NCBI GenBank assembly: GCA_026646875.1
Contig: JAPKHL010000011.1
Span: 1 to 50,339, forward strand
Direction: 5' to 3'
Source: Rhodocyclaceae bacterium
GTDB taxonomy: Bacteria > Pseudomonadota > Gammaproteobacteria > Burkholderiales > Rhodocyclaceae
Length of the DNA: 50,339 nucleotides
The notes beneath the pieces are model-generated. The model worked only from the letters and a program-made list of their open reading frames with translations, was not told the DNA's origin and did no database searches. Position 1 is the first letter of the stretch. Each line of letters opens with the position of its first letter. Below, piece by piece: positions 17,181 through 29,608 of the stretch. The position numbers were made by a program, and so were the translations under genes.

Positions 17181-17966
17181 TCAGTGCGCCACGCCCAGAT
17201 AGGCGGAAATCACTTCCGGGTTGTTGCGCACCTCGTCCGGCGTGCCGTCGCCGATCTTCTTGCCGTAGTCGAGCACGACGACGCGGTCGGAAATGTCCAT
17301 GACCACGCCCATGTCGTGCTCGATCAGGACGATGGTGGTGCCGAACTGGTCATTCACATCGAGGATGAAGCGGCACATGTCCTGCTTTTCCTCGACGTTC
17401 ATGCCGGCCATCGGCTCGTCGAGCAGCAGCATGGACGGCTCGGCGGCCAGCGCGCGCGCCAGCTCCACGCGCTTCTGCAGACCGTAGGGCAGGCGCCCCA
17501 CCGGCGTCTTGCGGATATGCTGGATTTCGAGGAAATCGATCACCTCCTCGACCTTGCGGCGGTGCTCGAGCTCCTCGCGCCCGGCACGGCCGATGCGGAT
17601 CGCCTGCTCGAGGAAGTTCGCCTTCATTTTGGTGATGCGCCCGGTCATCACGTTGTCGAGCACGCTCATGCCCTTGAACAGCGCGATGTTCTGGAAGGTG
17701 CGCGAAATGCCCTGCATGGCCGCCATATGCGGCTCCATCCGGCGGCGCTCCTGCCCGCGGAAGACGATGGTGCCCTCCTGCGGATGATAGACCCCGTTGA
17801 TGACGTTGAGCATCGAGCTCTTGCCCGCACCGTTGGGGCCGATGATGGCGCGAATCTCGTGCTCGCGCACATCGAAGGAAATATTGGTCAGCGCCTTCAC
17901 GCCCCCGAAGCGCAGCGAGATGTTCTGCAGATCGAGGATGACGTCGCCGATGTGTCGTCCACTCAT
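17181..17966 (-). CDS. Liv-type ABC transporter ATP-binding protein (LivG family)
   Basis: 261 residues: Walker A GPNGAGKSS (43-51), the Q-loop region with MAAMQGISRTFQNIALF, signature LPYGLQKRVELARAL, Walker B MLLLDEPMAGMN, and switch His in VLIEHDMGVVMD. The long insertion between Q-loop and signature is typical of LivG. It is 25 bp downstream of the acyl-CoA ligase and directly before livH, in the order ligase, livG, livH, livM, binding protein, livF. Confidence 0.95.
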   Translation of the reverse strand: MSGRHIGDVILDLQNISLRFGGVKALTNISFDVREHEIRAIIGPNGAGKSSMLNVINGVYHPQEGTIVFRGQERRRMEPHMAAMQGISRTFQNIALFKGMSVLDNVMTGRITKMKANFLEQAIRIGRAGREELEHRRKVEEVIDFLEIQHIRKTPVGRLPYGLQKRVELARALAAEPSMLLLDEPMAGMNVEEKQDMCRFILDVNDQFGTTIVLIEHDMGVVMDISDRVVVLDYGKKIGDGTPDEVRNNPEVISAYLGVAH

Positions 17967-17991
17967 GGTTGTTCCCGCGAAGTCGTTGTGA

Positions 17992-19950
17992 TCACGCCGC
18001 CGCCCGCACGACCGGGAAGGTCTTCGCGTCGCGGATCTGCAGGTCCGCCGCCACCTTGCCGGTGCGGCCGTCCTCGAACTTGACCTGCGTCTCGATGTAC
18101 TGGCTGGCCTTGCCGCCGTACAGCGCGTCGATCAGGACGGCGTATTTCTCGGCAATGAAGCCGCGCCGCACCTTGCGCGTGCGCGTGAGCTCGTCGTCGT
18201 CCGGATCGAGTTCCTTGTGCAGTATCAGGAAGCGATGCACCTGCGAATCGGCCAGCATCCCTTCGCCGACCAGTTCGGCATTGACCTGCTCGACGCACTC
18301 CTGGATCAGCGCATAGACCTCCGGCTTGGCGGCCAGGTCGGTGTAGCCCGAATAGGCGATGCCGCGCCGCTCGGCCCAGTTGCCGACTGCGCCGATATCG
18401 ATGTTGATGAAGGCACAGACCATCTCGCGGTTGGCGCCGAAGACCACGGCCTCCTTGATGTGCTGGAAGAACTTGAGCTTGTTCTCGATGTAGTTGGGCG
18501 CGTACATCGCGCCGTTGGCCAGCTTGCCGACGTCCTTGGCGCGATCGATGATCTTGAGGTGTCCGTCGTCGTCGAAGAAGCCGGCATCGCCGGTCATGAA
18601 GTAGCCCTCGGCATTGATCGACTCGGCCGTGGCGTCCGGCCGCTTGTAGTACTCCTTGAGCAGCATCGGCCCCTTGACCAGGATCTCGCCGTTGTCGGCG
18701 ATGCGCACTTCGACGCCGGGCGCCGGCTTGCCGACCGAATCGAACTTGATCTCGCCGTCCGGCTGCAGGCAGACGTAGGCGCAGGTCTCGGTCTGGCCGT
18801 AGAGCTGCTTGAGGTTGATGCCGATCGAACGGTAGAAGCGGAAGAGATCCGGGCCGATCGCCGCGCCGGCGGTGTAGGCAACGCGGATGCGGCTCATCCC
18901 GAGCACGTTCTTCAGCGGCCCGAACACGAACAGCTGACCGAGCGCATAGAGCAGCCGCTCGGCAAGGGCCACCGGCTTGCCGTCGAGGATCTCGGCACCG
19001 CTGCGCCGCGCCACCTTCATGAAGAAGTGGAACATCTTCTGCTTGAGCGGGCTGGCGTCCTCCATGCGGATCATCACCTGCGTCAGCAGGTTCTCGAAGA
19101 CGCGCGGTGGCGCGAAATAGTAGGTGGGGCCGATCTCGCGCAGATCGGTCATCACCGTCTCGCCGGACTCCGGACAGTTGATGGTGAAGCCGGCGAGCAT
19201 GGCCTGCGCGAAGGAGAACAGATGGTCGCCGACCCAGGCCATCGGCAGGTAGGACAGGATTTCCTCGTCGGCGCCCAGGCGGTCGAACTCGATGCCGCCG
19301 CGCGCCGCGCTGATGAAGGCATGGTGCGTCAGGCAGACGCCCTTCGGCTTGCCCGTGGTGCCCGAGGTGTAGAGCATCACGCCGATGTCGTCCGGACGCC
19401 CCCGCGCGATCTCGCCGTCGAGGAAATCCGGATGGTTCTGGTTGTGAATGCGCCCCATCGCCATCAGCTCCTCGATGTCGTGGAGGAAGGGCTGGTTGTA
19501 GTGACGCATGCCGCGCGGATCGTCGTAGATCACATGCTCGAGCGACGGCAGCTGGTCCTTCAGTTCGAGCAGCTTGTCGACCTGCTCCTGATCCTCGACC
19601 AGGGCAAAGCGGATGCCGGCATCCTGCAGCACGAAGGCCATCTCGTTCGCCACCGCGTCCTGGTAGAGCGGCACCGGCACCCCGCCGAGGCACTGCACGG
19701 CGGCCATGGTCATGTAGAGACGCGGCCGGTTGTCACCGACGACGGCCAGGTTGTCGCCGCGCTTGAAGCCCATCTCGGCCAGCCCGCAGGCCAGCGCGCG
19801 CACGTGATCGGCCACCTCGCCCCAGGTCCAGGACTGCCAGATGCCGAGATCCTTCTCGCGCATCGCGGTCTTCTGCCCGCGCGTGCGGGCATGGAAAAAG
19901 AGCAGGCGCGGAAAGGTATCCATCGCCCGTGTTGAACCCACGTCCGGCAT
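17992..19950 (-). CDS. AMP-binding acyl-CoA synthetase (long-chain ligase type) of a Liv-linked cluster
   Basis: 652 residues of the ANL superfamily: P-loop YTSGTTGKPKGVCLTH (near 192-207), core LYGQTETCAYVCLQPDG and the hinge region YFMTGDAGFFDDDGHLKIID. These enzymes make acyl-CoA from a carboxylic acid, ATP and CoA. After the hinge it reads RAKDVGKLANGAMYAPNYIE where true FadD-type ligases have a GGKNI-like motif, marking a separate subfamily. The ATG at 19950 has GGAGGA 6 bp upstream. As first gene of the ABC operon it probably traps the imported acid as its CoA ester. The substrate cannot be named from sequence; aromatic or medium-chain acids are both possible. Confidence 0.9.
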   Translation of the reverse strand: MPDVGSTRAMDTFPRLLFFHARTRGQKTAMREKDLGIWQSWTWGEVADHVRALACGLAEMGFKRGDNLAVVGDNRPRLYMTMAAVQCLGGVPVPLYQDAVANEMAFVLQDAGIRFALVEDQEQVDKLLELKDQLPSLEHVIYDDPRGMRHYNQPFLHDIEELMAMGRIHNQNHPDFLDGEIARGRPDDIGVMLYTSGTTGKPKGVCLTHHAFISAARGGIEFDRLGADEEILSYLPMAWVGDHLFSFAQAMLAGFTINCPESGETVMTDLREIGPTYYFAPPRVFENLLTQVMIRMEDASPLKQKMFHFFMKVARRSGAEILDGKPVALAERLLYALGQLFVFGPLKNVLGMSRIRVAYTAGAAIGPDLFRFYRSIGINLKQLYGQTETCAYVCLQPDGEIKFDSVGKPAPGVEVRIADNGEILVKGPMLLKEYYKRPDATAESINAEGYFMTGDAGFFDDDGHLKIIDRAKDVGKLANGAMYAPNYIENKLKFFQHIKEAVVFGANREMVCAFINIDIGAVGNWAERRGIAYSGYTDLAAKPEVYALIQECVEQVNAELVGEGMLADSQVHRFLILHKELDPDDDELTRTRKVRRGFIAEKYAVLIDALYGGKASQYIETQVKFEDGRTGKVAADLQIRDAKTFPVVRAAA

Positions 19951-20176
19951 CTTGTCTCCTCCGGTTGACCGGCACCGCCCCGCACGGGGAAGGCCGCTCG
20001 CTTGTCTCGTCGTTTATCGGATCGGATCGAGGCCCCGGGGGGCATCCCGTCACGATTCCATTATTTTTCCGATGTCGTCCGTCTTGCAACGCCGCATCGG
20101 TTTTCGCGCTGTTTTCCGTGCCGTGAGGATGACACGAAAGCGTCTGTCGGGGTGCAGTCTATGTCGCTTCCCACAC

Positions 20177-20200
20177 TATAATTGTCGCGCACCTGACAAT
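20177..20200 (+). promoter_or_regulatory. Promoter and candidate operator of the Crp-type regulator gene
   Basis: A perfect TATAAT (20177-20182) is followed and partly overlapped by the inverted repeat ATTGTC-N8-GACAAT (20181-20200), 10 bp before the ATG at 20211. No clear -35 lies at 16-18 bp. A dyad downstream of the -10 would suit repression, so autoregulation by the Crp-type protein is plausible, but the arms do not match the classic TGTGA/TCACA or TTGAT/ATCAA half-sites. Confidence 0.45.
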
Positions 20201-20210
20201 TGGCGAAAAA

Positions 20211-20885
20211 ATGCAAGCCCTGAACGAAATGCTGCAAACCGCCCTCTGGGCACGGGCGCTCACGGCGGAAGAACTCGAGCGGGTGAAGTCCGGCATCGTC
20301 ATGCGCACCATCCCCGCCGGCGGCTTCGTCTGCATGAAGGGCGAGCCCGTAGAGCACTGGATGGGCGTCGTCGACGGCCTCGTCAAGATGGCCGCCAACT
20401 GGAGCAGCGGCAAGACCACCACCTTCACCGGGCTGTCCAGCGGCGGCTGGTTTGGCGAAGGCTCGATGCTGAAGAACGAACCGCGCCGCTACGACGTGAT
20501 GGCGCTGCGCGAATCCACCGTGGCCTACATGAACCGCGCCACCTTCCAGTGGCTGCTCGATCACAGCATCCCCTTCAACCGCTTCCTGATCACCCAGCTC
20601 AACGAGCGCCTCGGCCAGTTCATCGGCATGATGGAACACGAGCGCCTGCTCGACACCGACGCCCGCCTGGCCCGCTGCCTGGCCTCGATGTTCAACCCGG
20701 TGCTCTACCCCGGATCGAGCACCGACCTGCAACTCTCGCAGGAAGAAATCGGCTTCCTCGCCGGCGTCTCCCGGCAGCGCGTCAACCAGGCGCTGCGCAA
20801 GCTGGAGGAAGCCGGCCTGCTGCGTCTCGACTACGGCTGCGTGCGGCTGCTCGACGTCGAGGGGCTGCGACGCTTCGGCGAATAG
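20211..20885 (+). CDS. Crp/Fnr family transcriptional regulator
   Basis: 224 residues: N-terminal cyclic-nucleotide-binding-type beta-barrel (about 20-130, with MRTIPAGGFVCMKGEPVEHW and SGGWFGEGSMLKNEP), a dimerisation helix (RFLITQLNERLGQFIGMME) and a C-terminal winged helix with recognition helix region QEEIGFLAGVSRQRVNQALR. The FNR-type N-terminal cysteine cluster is absent, so it is not an oxygen-sensing Fe-S protein; the ligand is unknown. It is divergent from the acyl-CoA ligase/ABC operon with 260 bp between the starts, so control of that operon is likely. The start lacks a good Shine-Dalgarno, and a TATAAT lies about 30 bp upstream, giving a short leader. Confidence 0.9.
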   Translation: MQALNEMLQTALWARALTAEELERVKSGIVMRTIPAGGFVCMKGEPVEHWMGVVDGLVKMAANWSSGKTTTFTGLSSGGWFGEGSMLKNEPRRYDVMALRESTVAYMNRATFQWLLDHSIPFNRFLITQLNERLGQFIGMMEHERLLDTDARLARCLASMFNPVLYPGSSTDLQLSQEEIGFLAGVSRQRVNQALRKLEEAGLLRLDYGCVRLLDVEGLRRFGE

Positions 20886-20896
20886 GCCGGAATCCT

Positions 20897-20917
20897 CCCG
20901 CCGGCCCGCCCGGCGGG
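20897..20917. terminator. GC-rich hairpin between convergent genes
   Basis: CCCGCCGG/CCGGCGGG form a perfect 8-bp stem with a 5-nt loop in the 35-bp gap between the Crp-type gene and the convergent diguanylate cyclase gene. There is no U-tract on either side, so termination efficiency is doubtful. Confidence 0.4.
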
Positions 20918-20920
20918 CGA

Positions 20921-21870
20921 TCAGTCACTCGCAACGACCCGGTTCCGACCGGCGCGCTTCGCCTCGTAGAGGGCCGCATCGGCTGCCGCGACGAGCGCCG
21001 TCGGATCATTGACGCCGTTGGGGCGCAGGGTCGCGACGCCGACGCTCAGCGTCACCCGCTGCGCGGTCGGCGAATCGGCGTGCGGAATATCCAGCGCGGC
21101 CACGGCGGCACACAGCTCCCCGGCCTTGGCGCGACCGGCGGGCTGATCGCATTCGGGCAGCAGGCAGGCGAACTCCTCGCCGCCATAGCGCGCCACCACG
21201 TCGCACGCCCGCCGGAGCCCCGCCTGCAGCACCGCGGCGATCCGCTTCAGGCAGGCATCGCCGACCAGATGGCCGTAGCGATCGTTGTAGCGCTTGAAGT
21301 GATCGATATCGATCATCAGCAGCGTCAGTGCCGTGCCGGCACGCCGGCAATGCTGCCATTCGTCACGCAGGGCCTCGTCGAAGCGGCGGCGGTTGGCGAC
21401 GCCGGTGAGTCCATCGACGAACACCAGCGAACGCAGCAGATCGCTCTGGGCCTTGAGCGTGAGATGGGTCCGGACACGCGCGCGCACCACGGCCGGGTTG
21501 ACCGGCTTGGCGATGAAGTCGACGCCGCCCGCTTCCAGCGCGCGGGTTTCCTCGGCCGGCTCGGAGCGGGCCGTGACGAAGATGATCGGGATGTCCGCCA
21601 GGGCGGCATCCGCCTTCAGGCGGCGGCAGACCTCGATGCCGTCCATGCCGGGCATCACCACATCGAGCAGGATCAGGTCGGGCAACGGGTTGTCGCGGCA
21701 GAAGGCGAGCGCCTGCTCACCGCTGGTGGCCATGAACACCTCGTGATCGGCCTGAAAAAGCTGGTGGAGCGCCTGGATGTTGATCGGCTGGTCATCCACG
21801 ATCAGCAGGCGGGGACGCTCGGACAGCGGGAGCAGCGCGGGAAGCGCCGCCGGCGGAAAATCGGTGGGCA

Positions 21871-21874
<4 letters not shown>
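20921..21874 (-). CDS. Response regulator with GGDEF domain (diguanylate cyclase)
   Basis: 317 residues: a receiver domain (LLIVDDQPINIQALHQLFQA, phosphoacceptor in LILLDVVMPGMDG, Lys in DFIAKPVNP) joined to a GGDEF domain with the intact active-site motif GGEEF (RYGGEEFACLLPE) and an RACD inhibitory site five residues before it. It should make cyclic di-GMP when phosphorylated and be feedback-inhibited. The ATG at 21874 overlaps the stop of the hybrid kinase gene (ATGA), and AGGAG lies 11 bp before it inside the kinase gene, so the two are translationally coupled and very probably form one pathway. Confidence 0.93.
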
Positions 21875-25881
<4,007 letters not shown>

Positions 25882-25954
25882 CTTTTCACTATAGCAATTA
25901 CGCCAAAAGTTATAGCGACAGATGTCACGCTTTTCGGACCGCCAGAAACGGAAA

Positions 25955-25980
25955 GGCCCGGCGGGTTTCCCCGCCGGGCC
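25955..25980 (-). terminator. Rho-independent-like terminator of the acetyl-CoA hydrolase gene
   Basis: A perfect 11-bp stem GGCCCGGCGGG/CCCGCCGGGCC with a 4-nt loop lies 28 bp after the stop codon; on the minus strand it is followed by TTTCCGTTTC, an interrupted U-tract. Confidence 0.8.
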
Positions 25981-26008
25981 ATGCCTGTCTCCGCAAACGC
26001 GGCGCTGC

Positions 26009-27304
26009 CTACAGCACGCCCTGCTTCTTCGCCGCCTCGGTCAGTTCGGTGCGGAAATCCGGGTGGGCGATGCCGATCAGGGCGCGCGCCCTTTCCTTGG
26101 CCGACTTGCCGCGCAGCTGGGCGACACCGTATTCGGTGACGACGTAATTGACGTCGTTCTTGCTGGTGGTCACGTGCGTGCCGGGGTTGAGGGTGGGAAC
26201 GATGCGCGAGATGGTGTCGTTCTTCGCCGTCGAGGGGACGACGATGAAGGCCTTGCCGCCCTTCGAACGGTTGGCCGCGCGCACGAAGTCGGCCTGGCCG
26301 CCGGTGCCCGAGTAGGGCAACGCGCCCAGGCTTTCGGAGCCGCACTGGCCGAGGAGGTCGACCTGCAGGGTGGCGTTGATCGCCACCAGGTTGTCGTTCT
26401 GGCCGGCAAGGAAGGGGTCGTTGGTGTAGTCCACCGGGTGCATCTCGAGCATCGGGTTGCGGTGGATGAACTGGTAGAGCTTGCGCGAGCCGAGGGCGAA
26501 GGTGGCGACCATCTTGCCCGGCAGGTAGTTCTTGCGCCGGTTGGTGACGGCGCCGGCCTCCAGCAGGGTCAGGATGCCGTCACCGATCATTTCGGTGTGG
26601 ATGCCGAGGTCGTGCTTGTGCGTGAGCTGCATGACCACCGCGTCGGGGATGCCGCCGTAGCCGATCTGCAGCGTCGAGCCGTCGTCGATCAGGTCGGCGA
26701 CGTACTTGCCGATCGCCTCCTGCACCGGGCCGATGGTCGGCAGGCCGACCTCGAGCACCGGCTCGCTGCTCTCGACCAGCGCGGCCACCTGCGAGATGTG
26801 CACGTGGTTGTTGCCGTAGGCGAAGGGCACGTTGGGGTTGACCTCGAGCACGATGGCGCGGGCGCGGGCCACGGCTGCCATGGTGTAGTCGGGGGCGAGA
26901 CCGAGCGAGAAGTAGCCGTGCTCGTCCATCGGCGAGGCCATGGTGAACACCACGTCGGCCGGCACCTGCCCGCGCGCGAAGAGGGCGGGAATCTCGGAAA
27001 AATAGTTGGGCACGAAGTCGACCCAGCCGGCCTGTCCGCCGGGCCGCGTGACCCCGCCGTAGAAGAGCGCGACATGGCGCACGTGCCCGGCGGTCTCGGC
27101 GTCGATGTAGCCGTATTTGCGCAGGGCGAGAATCTGCGCCACCTTCACGTCGCGAAAGTCGCGGCGCGCCTCGGAGAGGGCGGTGAGCAGGGCGGGCGGC
27201 TCGCCGACGCCGGTCGGCACGATGATCATGTCGCCGTCGCGCACCTGGCGGATGGCGTCGGCCGGCGCTTGCCGCTTCTGCAGGTAGAGATCCTTGACTG
27301 ACAT
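26009..27304 (-). CDS. Acetyl-CoA hydrolase/CoA-transferase family protein
   Basis: 431 residues of the acetyl-CoA hydrolase/4-hydroxybutyrate CoA-transferase family: GDMIIVPTGVGEPPALLTAL near the N-terminus, IHTEMIGDGILTLLEAG containing the glutamate that corresponds to the catalytic residue of the family, and GTGGQADFVRAA plus VVTEYGVAQLRGKS in the C-terminal half. It moves CoA between acyl-CoA and a carboxylate such as acetate. The ATG at 27304 is preceded by GGGGAGA; the frame also opens at a TTG four codons earlier, which is less likely. It lies 78 bp downstream of actP on the same strand, giving an acetate uptake and activation unit. Acetate as acceptor is inferred from this neighbour. 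Confidence 0.9.
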   Translation of the reverse strand: MSVKDLYLQKRQAPADAIRQVRDGDMIIVPTGVGEPPALLTALSEARRDFRDVKVAQILALRKYGYIDAETAGHVRHVALFYGGVTRPGGQAGWVDFVPNYFSEIPALFARGQVPADVVFTMASPMDEHGYFSLGLAPDYTMAAVARARAIVLEVNPNVPFAYGNNHVHISQVAALVESSEPVLEVGLPTIGPVQEAIGKYVADLIDDGSTLQIGYGGIPDAVVMQLTHKHDLGIHTEMIGDGILTLLEAGAVTNRRKNYLPGKMVATFALGSRKLYQFIHRNPMLEMHPVDYTNDPFLAGQNDNLVAINATLQVDLLGQCGSESLGALPYSGTGGQADFVRAANRSKGGKAFIVVPSTAKNDTISRIVPTLNPGTHVTTSKNDVNYVVTEYGVAQLRGKSAKERARALIGIAHPDFRTELTEAAKKQGVL

Positions 27305-27382
27305 CTTTCTCCCCAATGTCTGGCTGGTGTGAAGGGGCCGGCGCCGGCACCGCGGTACCGACCCCGCACCATCGGCGCCGGG

Positions 27383-29056
27383 TCAGTGCGCGGCGGCGGC
27401 CGCGGCGCCCAGGCCGGTTTGCGAACGGACGTACTGGTCGTCGAACAGCGCCTGCTCCTTGCCCGCCTGCACGCTGCGGTCGGTGACCGAGAACAGCCAG
27501 GTGAAGAAGAAGGCCAGCGGCATCGAGAAGAGTGCCGGCTGCTCGTACGGGAAGATCGGCTCGGGGTTGTTGAGCACGACCACCCACACTGCCTTGGAGA
27601 GTACGACGAAAGTCACCGCCGAGACCAGCCCGACGATGCCGCCGACCAGCGCGCCGCGCGTCGTCAGCCCCTTCCAGTACATCGACAGGATGAGGATGGG
27701 GAAGTTGGTGGAGGCGGCGATGCCGAAGGTCAGACCGACCAGGAAGGCGATGTTCTGCTTCTCGAAGAGGATGCCGAGCACGACGGCGATCACGCCGAGG
27801 CCGAGCGAGGCGATCTTGGAGACGCGCATCTCCTGCGGGCCGGTGGCCTTGCCCTTGCGGATCACGCGGGCATAGATGTCGTGCGAGATGGCCGAGGCGC
27901 CGGCCAGCGCGAGGCCGGCGACCACCGCGAGGATGGTGGCGAAGGCCACCGCGGAGAGGAACCCGAGGAACAGGTTGCCGCCGACGGCGCTGGCCAGATG
28001 CATCACCGGCATGTTGTTGCCGCCGAGAATCTTGCCGCCGACGACGCCACCCTCGAAGAACTTCGGATCGGTGCCGACGATGGTGATCGCGGCCAGCCCG
28101 AGCAGGCAGACGACGATGAAGAAGAAGCCGATGCAGCCGCTGGCGACGAACACCGACTTGCGCGCTTCCTTGGCGTTGGGCACGGTGAAGAAGCGCATCA
28201 GGATGTGCGGCAGGCCGGCGGTGCCGAACAGCAGGCCGAGCGAGAGCGAAACGGCGGAGACCGGATCGGCGAGCAGCGAGCCGGGGCCCATGATCTTCAT
28301 GCCGTCCTTGTGCACGGCGGCGGCCTTGACCGCCATCGTCTCGATGCTGAAGCCGAACTGGCTCATCGCCATGAGCAGCAGCGCGGTGCCGCCGAAGAGC
28401 AGCAGCACGGCCTTGATGATCTGCACCCAGGTGGTGGCGATCATGCCGCCGAAGGTGACGTAGACGACCATCAGGACGCCGACGACGATCACCGCCACGG
28501 TGTAGTCGAGACCGAAGAGCAGCTTGATCAGCTGCCCGGCACCGACCATCTGCACGATCAGGTAGAAGCAGACGACGGTCAGCGAGCCCATCGCCGCGAA
28601 GACACGGATGCGCCCCTCGTCGAGCCGGTAGGAGGCGATGTCGGCGAAGGTGAAGCGCCCGAGGTTGCGCAGGCGCTCGGCCATCAGGAAGAGGATGATC
28701 GGCCAGCCGACGAAGAAGCTGATGGTGTAGATGAAGCCGTCGAAGCCCTTCATGTAGACCAGGCTGGAGAGGCCGAGCAGGGTGGCCGCCGACATGTAGT
28801 CGCCGGCGATCGCCAGACCGTTCTGGAAGCCGGTGATGCCGCCGCCGGCGGTGTAGAAGTCGGCGGTCGAGCGGGTGCGGCTGGCCGCCCAATAGGTGAT
28901 GCCCAGGGTGAACAGGACGAAGACGAAGAACATGCCGATGGCGGTGAGGTTGAGCGGCTGCTTCTGGACCTCGCCGACGGCGGCCGGGGCGGCCAGCGCG
29001 GCCTGGCTGGCCATGGCCAGCAGGGCGGCGGCACAGGCGTGTGCGGGAATTCTCAT
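27383..29056 (-). CDS. actP: Cation/acetate symporter ActP (sodium:solute symporter family)
   Basis: 557 residues with an N-terminal signal-like segment ([20 protein letters not shown]), then about 13 membrane helices of the SSS family; [40 protein letters not shown] and [20 protein letters not shown] are characteristic of ActP/YjcG. It imports acetate and other short carboxylates with a cation. The ATG at 29056 overlaps the stop of the DUF485 gene by 4 bp, the standard yjcH-actP arrangement. It is divergent from a two-component system that is a plausible regulator. Confidence 0.95.
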   Translation of the reverse strand: MRIPAHACAAALLAMASQAALAAPAAVGEVQKQPLNLTAIGMFFVFVLFTLGITYWAASRTRSTADFYTAGGGITGFQNGLAIAGDYMSAATLLGLSSLVYMKGFDGFIYTISFFVGWPIILFLMAERLRNLGRFTFADIASYRLDEGRIRVFAAMGSLTVVCFYLIVQMVGAGQLIKLLFGLDYTVAVIVVGVLMVVYVTFGGMIATTWVQIIKAVLLLFGGTALLLMAMSQFGFSIETMAVKAAAVHKDGMKIMGPGSLLADPVSAVSLSLGLLFGTAGLPHILMRFFTVPNAKEARKSVFVASGCIGFFFIVVCLLGLAAITIVGTDPKFFEGGVVGGKILGGNNMPVMHLASAVGGNLFLGFLSAVAFATILAVVAGLALAGASAISHDIYARVIRKGKATGPQEMRVSKIASLGLGVIAVVLGILFEKQNIAFLVGLTFGIAASTNFPILILSMYWKGLTTRGALVGGIVGLVSAVTFVVLSKAVWVVVLNNPEPIFPYEQPALFSMPLAFFFTWLFSVTDRSVQAGKEQALFDDQYVRSQTGLGAAAAAAH

Positions 29057-29364
29057 TGCTCGGCCTCCCGCAGGACGTCCTCGTTGATCCGGTCGAAATC
29101 GGTGTTGGCGCGCCAGACGTAGAGGCCGGTCAGCAGCCAGGAGACGAAAACGATGCCGACGCCGATCGGCATCCCCACCGTCAGCGCCGAGCCCTCGGCA
29201 AGCGGCGCGTGCAGCATGGCCGGCCGGAAGGCGACGACCATCATGAAGCCGTAGTAGGCGACCAGGACGATCGCCGAGAGAACGATGGCGAAGCGCGTGC
29301 GACGGCTCACCAGTTCCCGGAATTTCGGATTCGTGCGAATCCGCTGGTACATCGGGTTGCTCAT
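29053..29364 (-). CDS. DUF485 membrane protein (YjcH-like, ActP partner)
   Basis: 103 residues beginning [20 protein letters not shown] with two transmembrane segments (about 25-47 and 62-82) and [20 protein letters not shown], diagnostic of DUF485/YjcH. It is almost always encoded before actP and is thought to assist the symporter. The ATG at 29364 has GGAGGG 4-5 bp upstream; the open frame extends about 80 codons further but without family similarity. Its 3' end overlaps actP by ATGA. Confidence 0.94.
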   Translation of the reverse strand: MSNPMYQRIRTNPKFRELVSRRTRFAIVLSAIVLVAYYGFMMVVAFRPAMLHAPLAEGSALTVGMPIGVGIVFVSWLLTGLYVWRANTDFDRINEDVLREAEQ

Positions 29365-29498
29365 ATTCCCTCCGTTTGCGGTTGCGATTTGCCCCTGGCC
29401 GGCGACCGGCCGGGCGTTGTTGTTCCGCGTTCCTTCCTGCCTGAAGCGCCGCCGGAAACCGGCCGGACAGCGCGGGCATGAGGATGGCAACAGATGGT

Positions 29499-29517
29499 TT
29501 CGCAACTTTTGTGCGAA
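29499..29517. promoter_or_regulatory. Dyad in the divergent actP/two-component intergenic region
   Basis: TTCGCA (29499-29504) and TGCGAA (29512-29517) are perfect inverted arms with a 7-bp spacer, in the 244 bp between the DUF485-actP unit and the sensor kinase. Nearby on the minus strand a TTGCAA (29535-29530) could act as a -35. On the plus strand a TAAAAT at 29562-29567 may be the -10 for the kinase gene. Placement suits an operator controlling both directions. Confidence 0.4.
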
Positions 29518-29608
29518 TGTAACGAATGATTGCAACCCGCCCCGCACCGCCGGGCACGGGCTAAAATCCCCGCGCCCGCGCCTTCCGGCGCAGCGGGAAG
29601 GAGGACAC

